A DNA stretch of 64,000 nt, taken from assembly GCA_029948255.1 (NCBI GenBank), contig JALIZF010001784.1, positions 682,001-746,000 of the forward strand. The letters are read 5' to 3'. Source of the DNA: Telmatactis stephensoni (lineage: Eukaryota > Cnidaria > Anthozoa > Actiniaria > Isophelliidae). The position numbers were made by a program, and so were the translations under genes. Below, in pieces: positions 37,814-63,954 of the stretch; within the stretch, counting starts at the first letter, position 1, and each line of letters opens with the position of its first letter. The notes below the pieces were generated by a model. The model worked only from the letters and a program-made list of their open reading frames with translations, was not told where the DNA came from and searched no databases.

Positions 37814-37931
37814 GTTAGGTTGTTCGAAGATGAGTTAGCTCTAACCCAGGATTAACTGGATTAAATGCCGGCAAAGGTTTTCTTTAGACTTAACCTTGGA
37901 TTAGCGCTGATCTACCTTCGAATAACTGAAC
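37814..37931. mobile_element. 118-bp foldback MITE
   Basis: Ends GTTAGGTTGTTCGAAG and the complement CTTCGAATAACTGAAC; inner pair CTAACCCAGGATTAA and TTAACCTTGGATTAG. Confidence 0.7.
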
Positions 37932-38586
37932 CCATGAAGGAAAACGTCTTTATATAGACTGGAATTGCATGGTACTCCCAGTCGTCCCTCCGCTTGCTTC
38001 CCGGGTTTACTGCGTAGCAAACTCAACTCGGAGAGCGAGCGAAAAGAACTTGGCTGTTAATTTTTCACAGGCCAAATTGTTTGAATTAGCTAGATTAATT
38101 TAGTTTATTTACTTTCTCAATATAGAGGACTTCTTCTAGCCCCCTCATTCTTTAGAGGTACTAGGAGTGAAGCAAACATTTGAACTCTTAGATTAGTAGA
38201 ACGACCTTTCAAGCCCTTGAAATTGAGTTTTTTGAGTAATTTTAAGGATGCTTTTTTGAGGTGTGATTTGATATTTGTTGAATCCTTAAAACTGTTTGCC
38301 AAAGCCGAAAATATCCGCAGCAAAGACCAATACAAAATAATAGATGAAACAAAGCGTAGATCACAGACGGAGTACCCTATTAAATCCGAGCTCATACATT
38401 TATGCTCTTATCTCAAAATTACTGTTGGCATTCCTTTGGACAAATATAATCATTTGATTTAGTAGATCAAAACGACGCTTTTTATTTATGTACTTTTTCT
38501 TGTAAAAACTCAAAATCGCGTTAATTTGTTCAATTGGTATCTCGAGTATCTCCTCAATGTCAGAAAAATAATTATTAAAAGAATGG

Positions 38587-38594
38587 TATAAAAG
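38587..38594 (+). promoter_or_regulatory. TATA box of the arginine-rich EF-hand gene
   Basis: TATAAAAG, about 125 bases before a strong donor (CTGATCT then GTAAGT at 38713). A start about 30 bases downstream, near 38617, would give a ~95-base first exon. Assignment to this gene is inferred from position and strand. Confidence 0.55.
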
Positions 38595-38616
38595 GCTGAT
38601 ATCAGTAAGGATTCAA

Positions 38617-38712
38617 ATCATTCTGTCCGCGTGTAGCTCTTTGGAGAGTTTCTCGTCAGAAACGATATTAACCAAGCATCATTTTTACAGTTTGTTACTG
38701 GGAATCTGATCT
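38617..38712 (+). other. Probable non-coding first exon of the EF-hand gene
   Basis: Lies between the TATA box and a consensus donor. The matching acceptor (TTTTCCAACAG) is at 40357, ten bases before the ATG, giving a ~1.6-kb 5' intron. No start codon that could extend the protein is needed. Confidence 0.5.
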
Positions 38713-40366
38713 GTAAGTACTGATATGCTTGTATATATACCTATTTCAAAAAAGGTTGTCGTGCGAGAGGTCTCAAGCCTACGCGACTAGACCGAAAAGG
38801 AGTATGGGTAGTTGCACAATTTTACTCTCTTTTTAGCATTGTGGTCTTTATTTTAGCATCAGCAAATGAAACTTTTTATGTATGAGGTCATGGCAAGCTG
38901 AAGTTCAATTATGGTGTGCACATTTGTGTGGTTTTACAGCTTTTGTAATTTTTACCCATGCTTCCTTTCGGGTGAGTCGCGTAGGCTTTTACCGACAACA
39001 TTTATTGAAATAGGTGTATACGAGAGAGAGAGAGAGAGATAGATAGAGAGAGAGATTGTACTTTTTAATTGAGGGGTGTGTATATATCTTACTGCTATTT
39101 ATTTTCGCGGTCCGGTCACTTATTTCGCGAAAACACAGCAATTTCCACGATTTGTCAGAAAAATTGTCAAAGGAACCAAATTTCACGAAAATTTCATCTA
39201 CAGCTTCTATTCGCGATCTCAATTAACGAACCGATACAGATTCAAATTGTACATATATATCCAATATATTTTACAATGATATTCAACGAAACCATGTCAT
39301 ATATAGCAAACCAGTCCATGACAATGTTGGTTTGTGACAAAACACAATGTTATGTACTAAGACAAACAGGTCAGCATTTGTCGATACGTTTCGACCCTTG
39401 TAAGTTAAGAGAAGCCGACACATTGTGATCAAGTAAACCGAGGTATTAAATTTTGCGTCATCACTTTCGGAAGAACTTTCTTCGCGGGTCTTAAGTTTTT
39501 TTTGTTTTCTTTTTCGAATCGCGAAATTCTCAATAATTAGTGAATACTATAAGGAAGTTCTTTCCATTTTCAGCTGCGAACCTCTTTTTTCTCTTCGATC
39601 TGTTACTTTATCGATAGTTCAATTCTCAGCTGCGTCACTTGTTTCTTTTCCATTTCTTTTATTTCCTTTTCCTTTCTTTCCTTTTCTTTTCTCATTTTAT
39701 CTTTCTCCCCCTTTCTTTGATTACCTTTTCTCACCCACTCTCCTAATCTACTTCCATTCTTTTAGTTCGTTTCTTTCTTTTCTTCCTTTTCTGTCCTATC
39801 CTTAAATTTATTCCCTTTCTTTTCTTAGCTGACATTATTATTATTTTATTATTTACTTTTTAATTTGTTCTTTACCAATTGCCTGTTGAACCTTTCTTGT
39901 TTATATGTTTTTGTCGTTGTTTTGGTATTTAAAAAAACGACAAAAAAGTTGTGCTATCATCTAACAATTACATTGATTGTCGAAAGTAATATAAGCCATA
40001 TCGAAAGCAAAACCGTAATTTTGTCAAAATCTTATATCTGACAGATATTTTTCCTAGCTGAATTTAGAACTTTTCCTAGCTGAGGTTTTTGTTTTGTGTT
40101 AATTTGTCCTTAATTCATGATCAATAATTGCCTGTATAACTTTTCTTATTCCTTTCTTTTTGGCGCGTTGTTTTATAATATCTATAAAAGCGGTAAAAAT
40201 GTTGTGCTACCATCTAACTATTACATTGAATGTCGAAAGCAAAATTTGAGTCATCGAAAGCAAAACTGTAAATTTTTGTTTAACGTTATCCTGAGATTAT
40301 CTAATATCTCACGGATTTTTTTATTTGACATTAATTTAGCTGCCATTTTTCCAACAGTTCATCGCG

Positions 40367-40839
40367 ATGAACCTCAAGATTTTGCTCATCCTTTGTCTCA
40401 TTACCCTACTCCTTATTCCGGAGGACGTGGAATCCGGAAGAAGAAGAAGAAGACGACGTCGTCGTCGTAGAGGCTGGGGAGTAGGACGTGCAATACGAAG
40501 AATAATCAAACCCGTTTGCAATGTTGCCTGCAACATAAAAGTCTGCTCATATGTCAGAGTACACGGTGCTCTTACGCGTGTGTGTCAAAACAAATGTCAG
40601 AAAGTTTGTAAGAAGCTTGGAGATGAGCCATTAGTGAAACAGGTAATGGATACCACTAGTGCCTACTTGAATTATTATTTCTCATGGATACATTTAGGAT
40701 ATCTAGGACAATTTATTTTGAAATTTAATATATTACATTACATTTATGATAAACTGTAGGTCCACATCAGCGTTATTCATGTCTTCATCATCATCACTGA
40801 TCATCATCATCATCTTTAGTAATGTGCATTACTAAAGAA

Positions 40840-40871
<32 letters not shown>

Positions 40872-42727
40872 ATGAATTTGGTTCAGTAGCGCAAGAACTA
40901 CGTACGGCCAAGAGAAAATGAGCCAGCTCATTTCCAAATATAATAATGATGATGATGATGATGATGGGATGATGATGATGATGATGATAATAATAATCCC
41001 CCCTTTCTCTTTCCACTTGGGATCGTTAAACAGGTTGATTATTGTCAGTGGTGATGCCTTTCGGCTTACTATTCCCTACTTACTACCCACCATCGTATAT
41101 CGATATTCTGAAACCAAAATCAGATATCATTTTCGTTAATTTCGTTTCGTTTGGCACAACTTTGTAAAATCACCAACGGCGTAAATGAGTCGCTCATTCT
41201 TTGCTATTGATTAACAGGATCAAGATAAGCCAACCTTCGAGGACTTGATCCAACCACAACCGTGGAAGCTCCTTGACTATGACAAGAACATAGATGGCCG
41301 CATTTCCAGAGACGAATTCAGAAATGCCTTGCCGGGACCCAATGACTTGAAGAGCGTCGATGATGCTTTTGACTCAGTTGACAAAAACAGTAAGATAAGG
41401 AGATAAACTATGATTCTAACGTTTATCGCACGTGTTTGTATGCAAATCGTGTGTTATTCTCGAGTATATTAAGGCCTGGGTCAATCGCTAATTGTATAAA
41501 TTTTGGATAAAAAAAAATTTTGAAGACATAGAACATCTAAATGAACGTTTTTCTTCTATAAGTTACTAAACTCGACGTCCTTAATTTTTTGAGGGTACTT
41601 TTATGATGTCACGTGACCTGATGACGTCACAGTGATCAAATATTGTATTGTAAACTTCAAAGCAAAATGCGGTCGTGGGTATAACCCCAGTCTTCAAAGT
41701 AACCATGCTTAACTATGAGCCTTAATGTCCTTCCAAACAAACAACCCGCAAAACCTGACTACAGTTTTGCTTTAGTGAGATAAAGCCCAAAACAGGTCAC
41801 GTGACTTTTACTTACTTCTTTTAAAAATGGAAAAACTCAACAATGTAAAGTGGATGACAAGTTTTTCGGGCTGTATGTTGTGAAGCACATTCAGGCTCAC
41901 AGTTAAGCATGGTTACTTTGAAGTCTTTAGAAATAACCGCGACCGCATTTTGCTTTGAAGTTTACAACACAATATTTGATCACTGTGACGTCATCAGGTC
42001 ACGTGACATCATAAACGTACCCTCAAAAAATTAAGGACGTCGAGTTTAGTAACTTATAGAAGAAAAAAGTTCATTTAGATGTTCTATGTCTTCAAAATAA
42101 TTTTTATTCGAATTTTAAGTTATTAACGATTGACCCAGGCCTTAATATACTCGAGTTATCATGTAGCAAGAGAGCATAAATACTTATGCTCTCTTGCATG
42201 TAGTTATTATGCGCTGTGTTCTGTAGTACTTACTAACATTTTGGCGCATGTGTCTTCTAAGTTCATAGTGCTGCATACTGCCTATCCTGCAGCAGTCATA
42301 ATCCTGGTGCGCGTAAATCATGTCATGTTCGTGTCTTGACCGCGTGATAATCGTACTATTTTCGTTTCGAGGCCGTGTCATAACCGTGCCGTGTACTTAT
42401 CGTGACAAAATCATAAAATCTTTGAAAGTCTACAAACTGTCAACAAACCTTTATGTATCCATTTTGAGTTGATTTTGAGGCGATTTCAGCAGTTATTTTG
42501 CTATTTCCTACATATACCCCCCTCCCTCTACATAAAATTCCACTTTTAATATTAATCGCAGCATGGGTGAACGTTGACTGTTTCACGATTTTTATGTGAA
42601 ATGTTTTATCTTTTTTTGTTGATAATTTCCAACCTTTTTTCTTTTTGACTTTATAGGTGATGATTTTATTGACTGCAGCGAGTTCCGCACAGCAAATTTT
42701 AACTTCCAAAGTGAACCAGAGTGCTAA
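40367..42727 (+). CDS. Secreted arginine-rich, cysteine-rich protein with two EF-hands
   Basis: Three coding exons, 40367-40642, 41218-41389 and 42657-42727, join in phase to 172 residues plus stop; AATAAA follows at 42790. Residues 1-23 are a signal peptide (LKILLILCLITLLLI). R25-R35 are eleven consecutive arginines written with mixed AGA, CGA and CGT codons. Residues 36-50 are basic and amphipathic (GRAIRRIIKPV), followed by cysteines 51, 55, 60, 73, 77, 81 (C-x3-C-x4-C-x12-C-x3-C-x3-C). After an acidic linker come two EF-hand loops, 114-125 (DKNIDGRISRDE) and 147-158 (DKNSDDFIDCSE), both with canonical ligand positions. The protein ends EPEC. The family is not recognised. A secreted calcium-binding role, perhaps in matrix or mineral, and an antimicrobial role for the basic half are only guesses. 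Its 3' intron holds a 697-bp foldback element. Confidence 0.85.
40785..41000. repeat. ATC/GAT trinucleotide repeats in inverted arrangement
   Basis: (TCA)n, then TAGTAATG-TGCATTACTA, then (GAT)n, then a second (GAT)n with (TAA)n. The facing TCA and GAT tracts can form a hairpin. In the second intron of the EF-hand gene. Confidence 0.8.
41459..42155. mobile_element. 697-bp foldback element in the EF-hand gene intron
   Basis: Arms start CTCGAGTATATTAAGGCC and end with the complement GGCCTTAATATACTCGAG; they stay paired for about 290 bp each (for example CACGTGACCTGATGACGTCA against its complement) around a ~110-bp unpaired centre. Sequence identity between arms is high but with scattered changes. 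No coding capacity. Confidence 0.85.
42166..42197. repeat. Short perfect hairpin
   Basis: GCAAGAGAGCATAA, a short loop, then TTATGCTCTCTTGC, directly beside the 697-bp foldback element. Confidence 0.7.
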
Positions 42728-42789
42728 AAAGCTCAACAAAGCTATTCAAAATGTTGATAGATTAGAAAAGAGACAGAAAACTGAATAGC

Positions 42790-42795
42790 AATAAA
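42790..42795 (+). terminator. Polyadenylation signal of the EF-hand gene
   Basis: AATAAA 62 bases past the stop codon, giving a short 3' UTR. Confidence 0.7.
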
Positions 42796-43017
42796 ATCAG
42801 AGAAAGCATGAATGGTATTATCATTTTGATATTTTATTATAAGGGTGGGTGACATTTCACGAAAATCTAGTCCTCGGCTAAAAGAGTCATTTTCAAATGA
42901 ATTCTAAGCTTTTTATATGAGAAAATGTTCAGTGTAATATTTATAGAACGGTGCGTTAGCGCTAGCAGCTGCTTCGGGCGCAAAGGTCTCAGCTTACATT
43001 CCGCTGCTAAATTAATA

Positions 43018-43040
43018 AATTGATTGATTGACTGACTGAC

Positions 43041-43098
<58 letters not shown>

Positions 43099-43312
43099 GT
43101 TGGTTGGTTGGTTGGTTGGTTGGTTGGTTGGTTGGTTGGTTGGTTGGTTGGTTGGTTGGCTGGCTGGCTGGCTGGCTGGCTGGTTGATTGGTTGGTTGAT
43201 TGCATGGTTGGTTGGTTGGTTGGTTAGTTGATTGGTTGGCTGGCTGGTTGATTGGTTGGTTGGTTGGTTTGTTGGTTGGTTAATTGGTTGGTTGGTTGGT
43301 TAATTGATTGAT
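43018..43312. repeat. TTGA/TTGG microsatellite
   Basis: (TTGA)n passing into (TTGG)n, (CTGG)n and mixed units over about 295 bases. The Asn/Gln/Pro/Ser open frame on the minus strand is an artefact. Confidence 0.95.
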
Positions 43313-43570
43313 TTAACAATAACTCGCGGACTTGTTTGTAATCCACGAGTTAAAAATGCAAGCGAGTTACTTTCCCAGCCGATATAATACTTCATGTAAG
43401 GTACACATTATATACATATAATCCCTTTTTTGAAGCACCCTATAAATATATATAGTCACATCCATAGTCATCCAAAAAACTTTTCGAAACAAAATTGATA
43501 CATTTTCCTTCCAAGACATGTTTTCCCTGATAAGTTTATACATCCCCATTAGGAAAATCTTAAAATTCTG

Positions 43571-43708
43571 GGGCCGGTTGTACGAAGGGTGAATAGCGCT
43601 ATCCAGCGGATAAATCCTTATCCAGCGAATAAAATCTATACAAAATCTATACAGTGGATAACTTTTATCCGGTGGATAACTTTATCCAACCTTCGTACAA
43701 CCGAGCCC
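43571..43708. mobile_element. 138-bp foldback MITE
   Basis: Ends GGGCCGGTTGTACGAAGG and the complement CCTTCGTACAACCGAGCCC, with GGATAA/TTATCC words between. A typical GGGC-starting MITE. Confidence 0.75.
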
Positions 43709-44347
43709 TGATGCATAGAAAGCAATATGCTGCCGAACGATAGAAACTAAAAACTGATATGGAGCGTTAGACTCAATATTCAGTCGAACAATGAGAGCGA
43801 ACCCAAAATTTGGAAAAAGCAATGGGCTTTTGGTCTCGGAGTATGACATTTCCATTATGAGAAATACAATCGTTTTCAGTTGCGCGTTTTCACGGCCCCC
43901 AAGCAATGGTATAGCAAGCGCTTATGGTGTTTTTCCTTATGCCATTTGCAATAAGGTGTATGTACTACACATACATGCAATCGTACATGCATAAAGGGTC
44001 AACTGTATTGGCATCAACAAATACTGCCCTAGTATATAGAAACATATTATGGTCTCTTGATAGAAACACATTTTTTGCATAATTTTGACGATATGATAGT
44101 ATCCTGTCAAATTTTGTCCATTCAATGTCGAAAGACGCGTGCTCTGTTTTCCTAAATTTTTATTCTCAGTTTTGCTTTCTTTGCTCGCAAAATTCTATTA
44201 TATAAAGCAAATAGATCAGGCGTAGCTATGTTCTGTACTCTGATGAAACACTCCTGAAGCTGTAAAATACTCAAAAAGCTACAGAAATCACTCGCCTACG
44301 GCTCGTGATTTCTATAACTTTTTTCGTGTCCCTGATCTATTTGTTAA

Positions 44348-44945
44348 TTATTTATCAAAATATTAATTATCAATATTTTCCCCGTCAATTGGAATACCTA
44401 TGCGGAAAAAGGAATGAAAAATATCAAACCGAAAATATTTGATGAAAAAAAAAATTCTTAAAAAATTTCATCGGGGCTCGAACTCCTGACCCCCAGCCCA
44501 GCACCCCCCTGGACACAAGTAAAAGAAAGATCAAATTGATTTGAAAAAATAAAAAGAATGGGACGATTCTCCCTAGACATTCATAGAAGCTGAGACATCG
44601 AATCGACTTACGTTACGGATGAAGATTTCGGCCCCATCCACGCTATCCCGGTGCTACATAAAACAGTTGTCTTGGCCCGAAGGCCAGGGAGGGAGACGAT
44701 ATCCGGACCCTAATCCATACCTTTAGATATCACCTTAGACCGCTGCGCTACCTAGACACTTAATAAATATAATGTCTAATCGGGGTAGTCTATTCGGCGA
44801 AGTTCTATTGTTATACTAAGGTGATTGTCCTAAATCCTTTGGGACATAATCTGACCATTCAGAATCAATACTTCCTCATTAGCTCTCCCGGGAGTCTGTT
44901 TTAAGATATTTTAAAATATGTGCCGCTTTGGATTCATTGGCCAGG
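44348..44945 (-). mobile_element. ~598-bp interspersed repeat, copy 2 (inverted)
   Basis: Reverse-complement copy of 30495-31093, differing at few positions and by a few bases in A-runs (GATGAAAAAAAAAATTC here against TGAAATTTTTCAACAAC in the other copy). Borders were set where the two copies stop matching (TTATTTATC and GGCCAGG). Confidence 0.8.
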
Positions 44946-46602
44946 CGCAGGAAACATATTTCAACGGCTTAAAATTAAAACAGAGTTCGCCGGCTTTCCA
45001 AATTCATCTTAATATTTACTGTTTTTTAGACTGGTTATCCAAAACATAGAAAGTTTAGAAAGTCTGTCGCCACAGATGGGGTAAAGAAATTTTATCAAGA
45101 ATCGAAGAAAACGCCAAACGAGTACTTTAGCCTTCGGCTCAAAGATAAAAACTACTTCTTGTTCAAGTCTGAGTTTAGCAGTTTCAACCGTAAGTCGCCG
45201 GTTTAAACCAATATCCAAAACTCCAGCGATAATTTTCTAGTCCTTTCACTAACAGAGTTCTAGGCAAAAATTTCAGCAGTAAACACAAGAAAATTTATTC
45301 CTTTATTGCACAATCCCTCGCGACCAAGTCAAAACAAGTGAAAATTTCCGCCATTTTCTGTTAGCGGACGCGCGCGTTTTTTTACAATTGATCTCAACCT
45401 CTTCGTGGAAAGGAGCAGTCTTTTCCTGCTTGAAGTTGAGAACAAAGGAGATTATATGGATTTTGTAATCCACGAGTTAAAAATGCAATTACAACGATTT
45501 ACCTTCTCTCCTGTCCCTCCCGTCCCATATTACTAAACAATCAACCACTGACTAATAACATACGGGCTCAAACTCGTCAATCACCTTCTGAATGCGAATC
45601 CAAAATAATTTGGAAGTCTGTTGGAATAGTGAAGAATTTTTTAGCTTTTCAAGGTATTTCTTAGGTTAAAACCACATAACAACAAAAATGTAATAATGTA
45701 GAATTAGGCTGGTGTTATTTTGGATGCAGAAAAATAAGGGAAAGACCTAGAATATATTTTGCAAACTGAATCCTGATGTGACGGCTTGGCGCCAAAATTT
45801 CAAGTGTCGAAAGATTTTAGTTAAGGTAACAAAAATACTACATAAATTATTCTTGAAGTTCTGTATTCTTACTATTTTTAATCTTTCTGTCTTGTCATAT
45901 AAATGATTTATGATTTGAAGTCGTTCTTGAAGTTCTTGCTGATCAGTTGTCGCGAATGTTTGCACGGTGTGACTGCATGGTTGTCAATGTAAACTTTGTA
46001 AAACGTGTTTATTTTGCTTCTCGTTTTGTGTTTTAAACTTTACATCGTAATTATTCTGATTATTTCTTTCCGTTTTATTGCAAATAAACGTTTTTTTTTT
46101 CGCTTCAAAGTTTACCTGGACTTAAAATGTTATCGCAGATGGTAAAAATTACAGTAAACTAAATATGCAATCTCAATTTTTGATTCTATGCTTGAAATTA
46201 CAGTAAAATTTTTGGCTAAGTCGTCAAAATTCTGATTTTTGGCTCTGTGTTTTCGCTTTTTGGCATGATTGCTTTTCTTTTCCAAGATCGATCGATAAGT
46301 TTTAATTTGATAGCTTGTTAAAAGCTTGAAGTTAATGGCATGAAATTTACGACGATTTAAATTTTGTCAGTATTTAAATTTTGTTTTGTTATTTTTTATT
46401 AAATGTTTTGATAAAAATTCGAGTTAGTTAACCCTAATTTATTACCAAATGCTTAAATAAATAGCTTCAAAACATAAGCTAATTTGAATAAAATAAAAAT
46501 GTATGGGCTCTGTAGGCCCAAAAAATTAAAACTGAGCTGAACCATTTGAAAAAATTTGGTATCCCAGTAGCCTTTTACATGTATGTACAAACATACTGTT
46601 TA

Positions 46603-48014
46603 CACGCCGGGCACAAAGGACCCCAAAATCGGCACCGTTAAATGTGCCATTTTTGCCCTAACCTTTGTATCTTCAACAAGATTTGATGGTATGCAATGAA
46701 ATTTTCAGTGATGGCTAACTATAAGTGGCGATTTATTTTGCCATGTTTAAAAGTTACCACTGACGTGATTTTGACGTCATAGCGAATTGTTACATTTTTC
46801 GAGAACATCCAGATTACTTCAAGAGATTCTCAAAACTACACAGTTTGAAAGAGAATGCCATTCTCTAAAATTTGGTGCAATTTTTATCTCGATCCGACAT
46901 TTCGTTATCGAGTTATAAGGGATTTTTGTTTCACGATGACGTCATAAAAGTGACGTCACTAATAACTATTAAAAGCCATTAGAAGCCATTGGAAACAGCA
47001 AGTGATGATGCAACGAACATGTATTACTATTATAAAGTGTTTCTACGTAACTAAGTTAAAACTTGTGGTCATCGAGCTTTATTAGGGATATTTCAAATAA
47101 TCGGTGACGTCATTATGACGTTAGAGGATTTTGCTATATATTCTTATTAATGTTTCGAATACTTATCTTCAAAAAATCAAAAATCTAAAAACATACGATT
47201 TTGGGGACTTCAAAGCTCTTTCACTATGCAAAGTATAAGAACAAACGGACTTCAAACAAAAAAGTTGAATGAAGAAGTAATTTTCATAAATTTCTTTTAC
47301 TATTTCCCATATGATTATTAGGGAAATTTATGAAAATTACTTCTTCATTCAACTTTTTTGTTTGAAGTCCGTTTGTTCTTATACTTTGCATAGTGAAAGA
47401 GCTTTGAAGTCCCCAAAATCGTATGTTTTTAGATTTTTGATTTTTTGAAGATAAGTATTCGAAACATTAATAAGAATATATAGCAAAATCCTCTAACGTC
47501 ATAATGACGTCACCGATTATTTGAAATATCCCTAATAAAGCTCGATGACCACAAGTTTTAACTTAGTTACGTAGAAACACTTTATAATAGTAATACATGT
47601 TCGTTGCATCATCACTTGCTGTTTCCAATGGCTTCTAATGGCTTTTAATAGTTATTAGTGACGTCACTTTTATGACGTCATCGTGAAACAAAAATCCCTT
47701 ATAACTCGATAACGAAATGTCGGATCGAGATAAAAATTGCACCAAATTTTAGAGAATGGCATTCTCTTTCAAACTGTGTAGTTTTGAGAATCTCTTGAAG
47801 TAATCTGGATGTTCTCGAAAAATGTAACAATTCGCTATGACGTCAAAATCACGTCAGTGGTAACTTTTAAACATGGCAAAATAAAACGCCACTTATAGTT
47901 AGCCATCACTGAAAATTTCATTGCAAACGATCAAATCTTGTTGAAGATACAAAGGTTAGGGCAAAAATGGCACATTTAACGGTGCCGATTTTGGGGTCCT
48001 TTGTGCCCGGCGTG
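46603..48014. mobile_element. 1,412-bp near-perfect palindromic foldback transposon
   Basis: Two 692-bp arms (46603-47294 and 47323-48014) are inverted copies around a 28-bp spacer; the arm coordinates are exactly symmetric, so there is no net indel. I saw only about three mismatches (near 46690 and 46730). Ends are CACGCCGGGCACAAAGG and its complement, flanked by TTA on both sides (46600-46602, 48015-48017), a 3-bp duplication of the kind made by PIF/Harbinger transposases. No coding capacity. The family assignment is inference. Confidence 0.9.
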
Positions 48015-48637
48015 TTACACTTAAATAAATCTGAGGAACAATTTTGATATGCAGATCTATATATTTTTTGGAGAAATCTTGATGATCACTTATTGATGAT
48101 TTTGAATTTGAATTTGGAGTTTTACAAGAAATGATGTTGTTTTGTCCTCCAAATAAATTTATATCTTTCTGTTATAGTTAATTATTTCTTTTAGCTATAA
48201 GAGATGCTTCAATTTTCCATTTTCCCAAATAGAAATTTAGCTACATTGAAATTTAGAAAAGATTTCATGAAAAAGGGGTCGCATATTAAATAAAATAGAA
48301 AAAAATGTGCTAACTTTTGAAGTTAATCAACATCAAAATTAACACCTTTCTGCATTCTTTATTGTTTGCTTGCTTACTTCTTACTCGAACCATTACTTAC
48401 TGTCACATATGTAATTCCTAATCTGTCAAAAAGATCTGGTGACATCAACAGGAACACCATGATAATTAATTGTATGCATACATTTCTGTATAATTTGGTA
48501 TTTTTATTTTATATGAAAGCTCCCCTTAGATTTGCATGACCAGTTCAATGGTAAGCTCTATGACTTCAGTTGACGTCATCTATACAATAAACTAAATTTA
48601 ATAAATACAGTTTAAGTGGAAATTTTTAGTGACTCCC

Positions 48638-49035
48638 TGCAGGGGAGGACTATGTACATTGTAAATGGATTGGGTATGCTCGTTGGAAATTTTAAGAATT
48701 TAAAAGAATTTAAAAGATCTAAAAGATACTGCAAGTCTTAATTTAAGAAGGGTGCGATTTTTAACCCCTAAGAGATACCAGTGATAGCAAGCTAATTCAT
48801 GAACTATGATAAACAAAATTGAATGGTTGATACTCTTTTGTTGGCCAATTTTCTTCCAGTTTGAGAACAAGATATATTATTTTATAATAAGTAATGGACT
48901 CTTTTGATACCCTAAAAGAGACCAGTAAATGCTAAAGCGCTAAACTTCAATTTTCTAAGAGATACGACGAGCATACCCGATCCTTTTACAATGGAGTCCT
49001 CCTCCCCCCCTCCCCCCCGGCAGTGGCCCCACTGC
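48638..49035. mobile_element. Foldback MITE family 4, copy 2
   Basis: Ends GGGGAGGACTATGTACATTG and GTCCTCCTCCCCCC, inner GTATGCTCGTTGGAAATTTT against CGACGAGCATACCCG, and CCTAAGAGATACCA words matching the CCTAAAAGGTACCA of 21025-21687. Confidence 0.65.
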
Positions 49036-49844
49036 ATCTATGGTTTATGTCATTTCTTGAGACATTTTGTAGGCATATGTAGTGCTAGAATGTACTAGGG
49101 ACAAATATAATGAAAGACCGCATAGCACCTAGATAAAATGAAATGGAAGTTTGAATGAAAGATGTTTAAGTGGTAGAAAAAAATTCTTTTACCAAATTTA
49201 TCTACTTGTAACTATTCGATGATGAGACCAAAATGACAAAATACTTAAGTTAAGTGGCTATGAATTTGTTTTGGTCCAACAAAGTTGTTGAGTCATATTG
49301 TTTAATTGCTTTACACAATTTAATTTAATTGTTTTGCTCCTCAGGTAAATAATTTTAAACTTAGACAGAGGTACAACAAAGTAAGAATTTAACCAAACCA
49401 ATTTTGATCACCAGAAAACAGAAAACACTTTGGGAAATTATTGAAATGTAATTGCATTTTTTGAAAGTATTCTTTTTTATATCATTTCTTGCATGTAAAC
49501 AGCTCTGGGTTGAAACCTAATGTTTTTTTTGCTTTCAAATTATTAAATTCAAGTTTTTAATCGTATGCTAATTAAGAGAAAGGAAACAGCTGGTCAGATG
49601 ATTATGATTTCCCAAAAATCTTCTTATGATGAGCCTGTAAGTCCAGAAAACACTGTTAGTATCTATACCCTATCTTAAAGGGAATAAGAAATTCTGGAGT
49701 GCACTGTATCATAGAGTTTTCTTTCTTCTGGCAATCACATGTACATTACAGTTTATTGTACAATGTATTTCTTGTCGTGTTCTTGTCTGTATCATGTAAA
49801 TATCCATGACTTGTACTTGTTTTGTTTTCAGAGATTCTTTCTTC

Positions 49845-63954
<14,110 letters not shown>

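Larger units (their letters stand above)
34270..38586. other. Intergenic region between TRIM gene and EF-hand gene
   Basis: No exon recognised on either strand. It contains a pogo-like MITE (35314-35436), a GCGCGCAAC foldback (35940-36165), a 61-bp tandem duplication (36783-36906) and a foldback element (37814-37931). The remainder is AT-rich sequence in which I see nothing. Confidence 0.6.
42796..49831. other. Repeat-rich intergenic region before CEP104
   Basis: No coding exon recognised. It holds a TTGG/TTGA satellite, a 138-bp foldback, a hairpin at 44276-44325, the second copy of the 598-bp repeat, the 1,412-bp palindrome, and a diverged AAAAGGTACC-type foldback. About 45000-46600 and 49040-49830 are AT-rich with nothing identifiable; the CEP104 promoter should lie in the latter. 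Confidence 0.6.

Noticed and set aside
43018..43312. CRISPR-like array of short repeats
   Set aside because: It is a continuous tetranucleotide satellite without spacers in a eukaryotic genome.
44220..44330. Hammerhead ribozyme suggested by CTGATGA
   Set aside because: The matching GAAA and stem II/III pairing could not be found at the right spacing; the region is better explained as a MITE hairpin.
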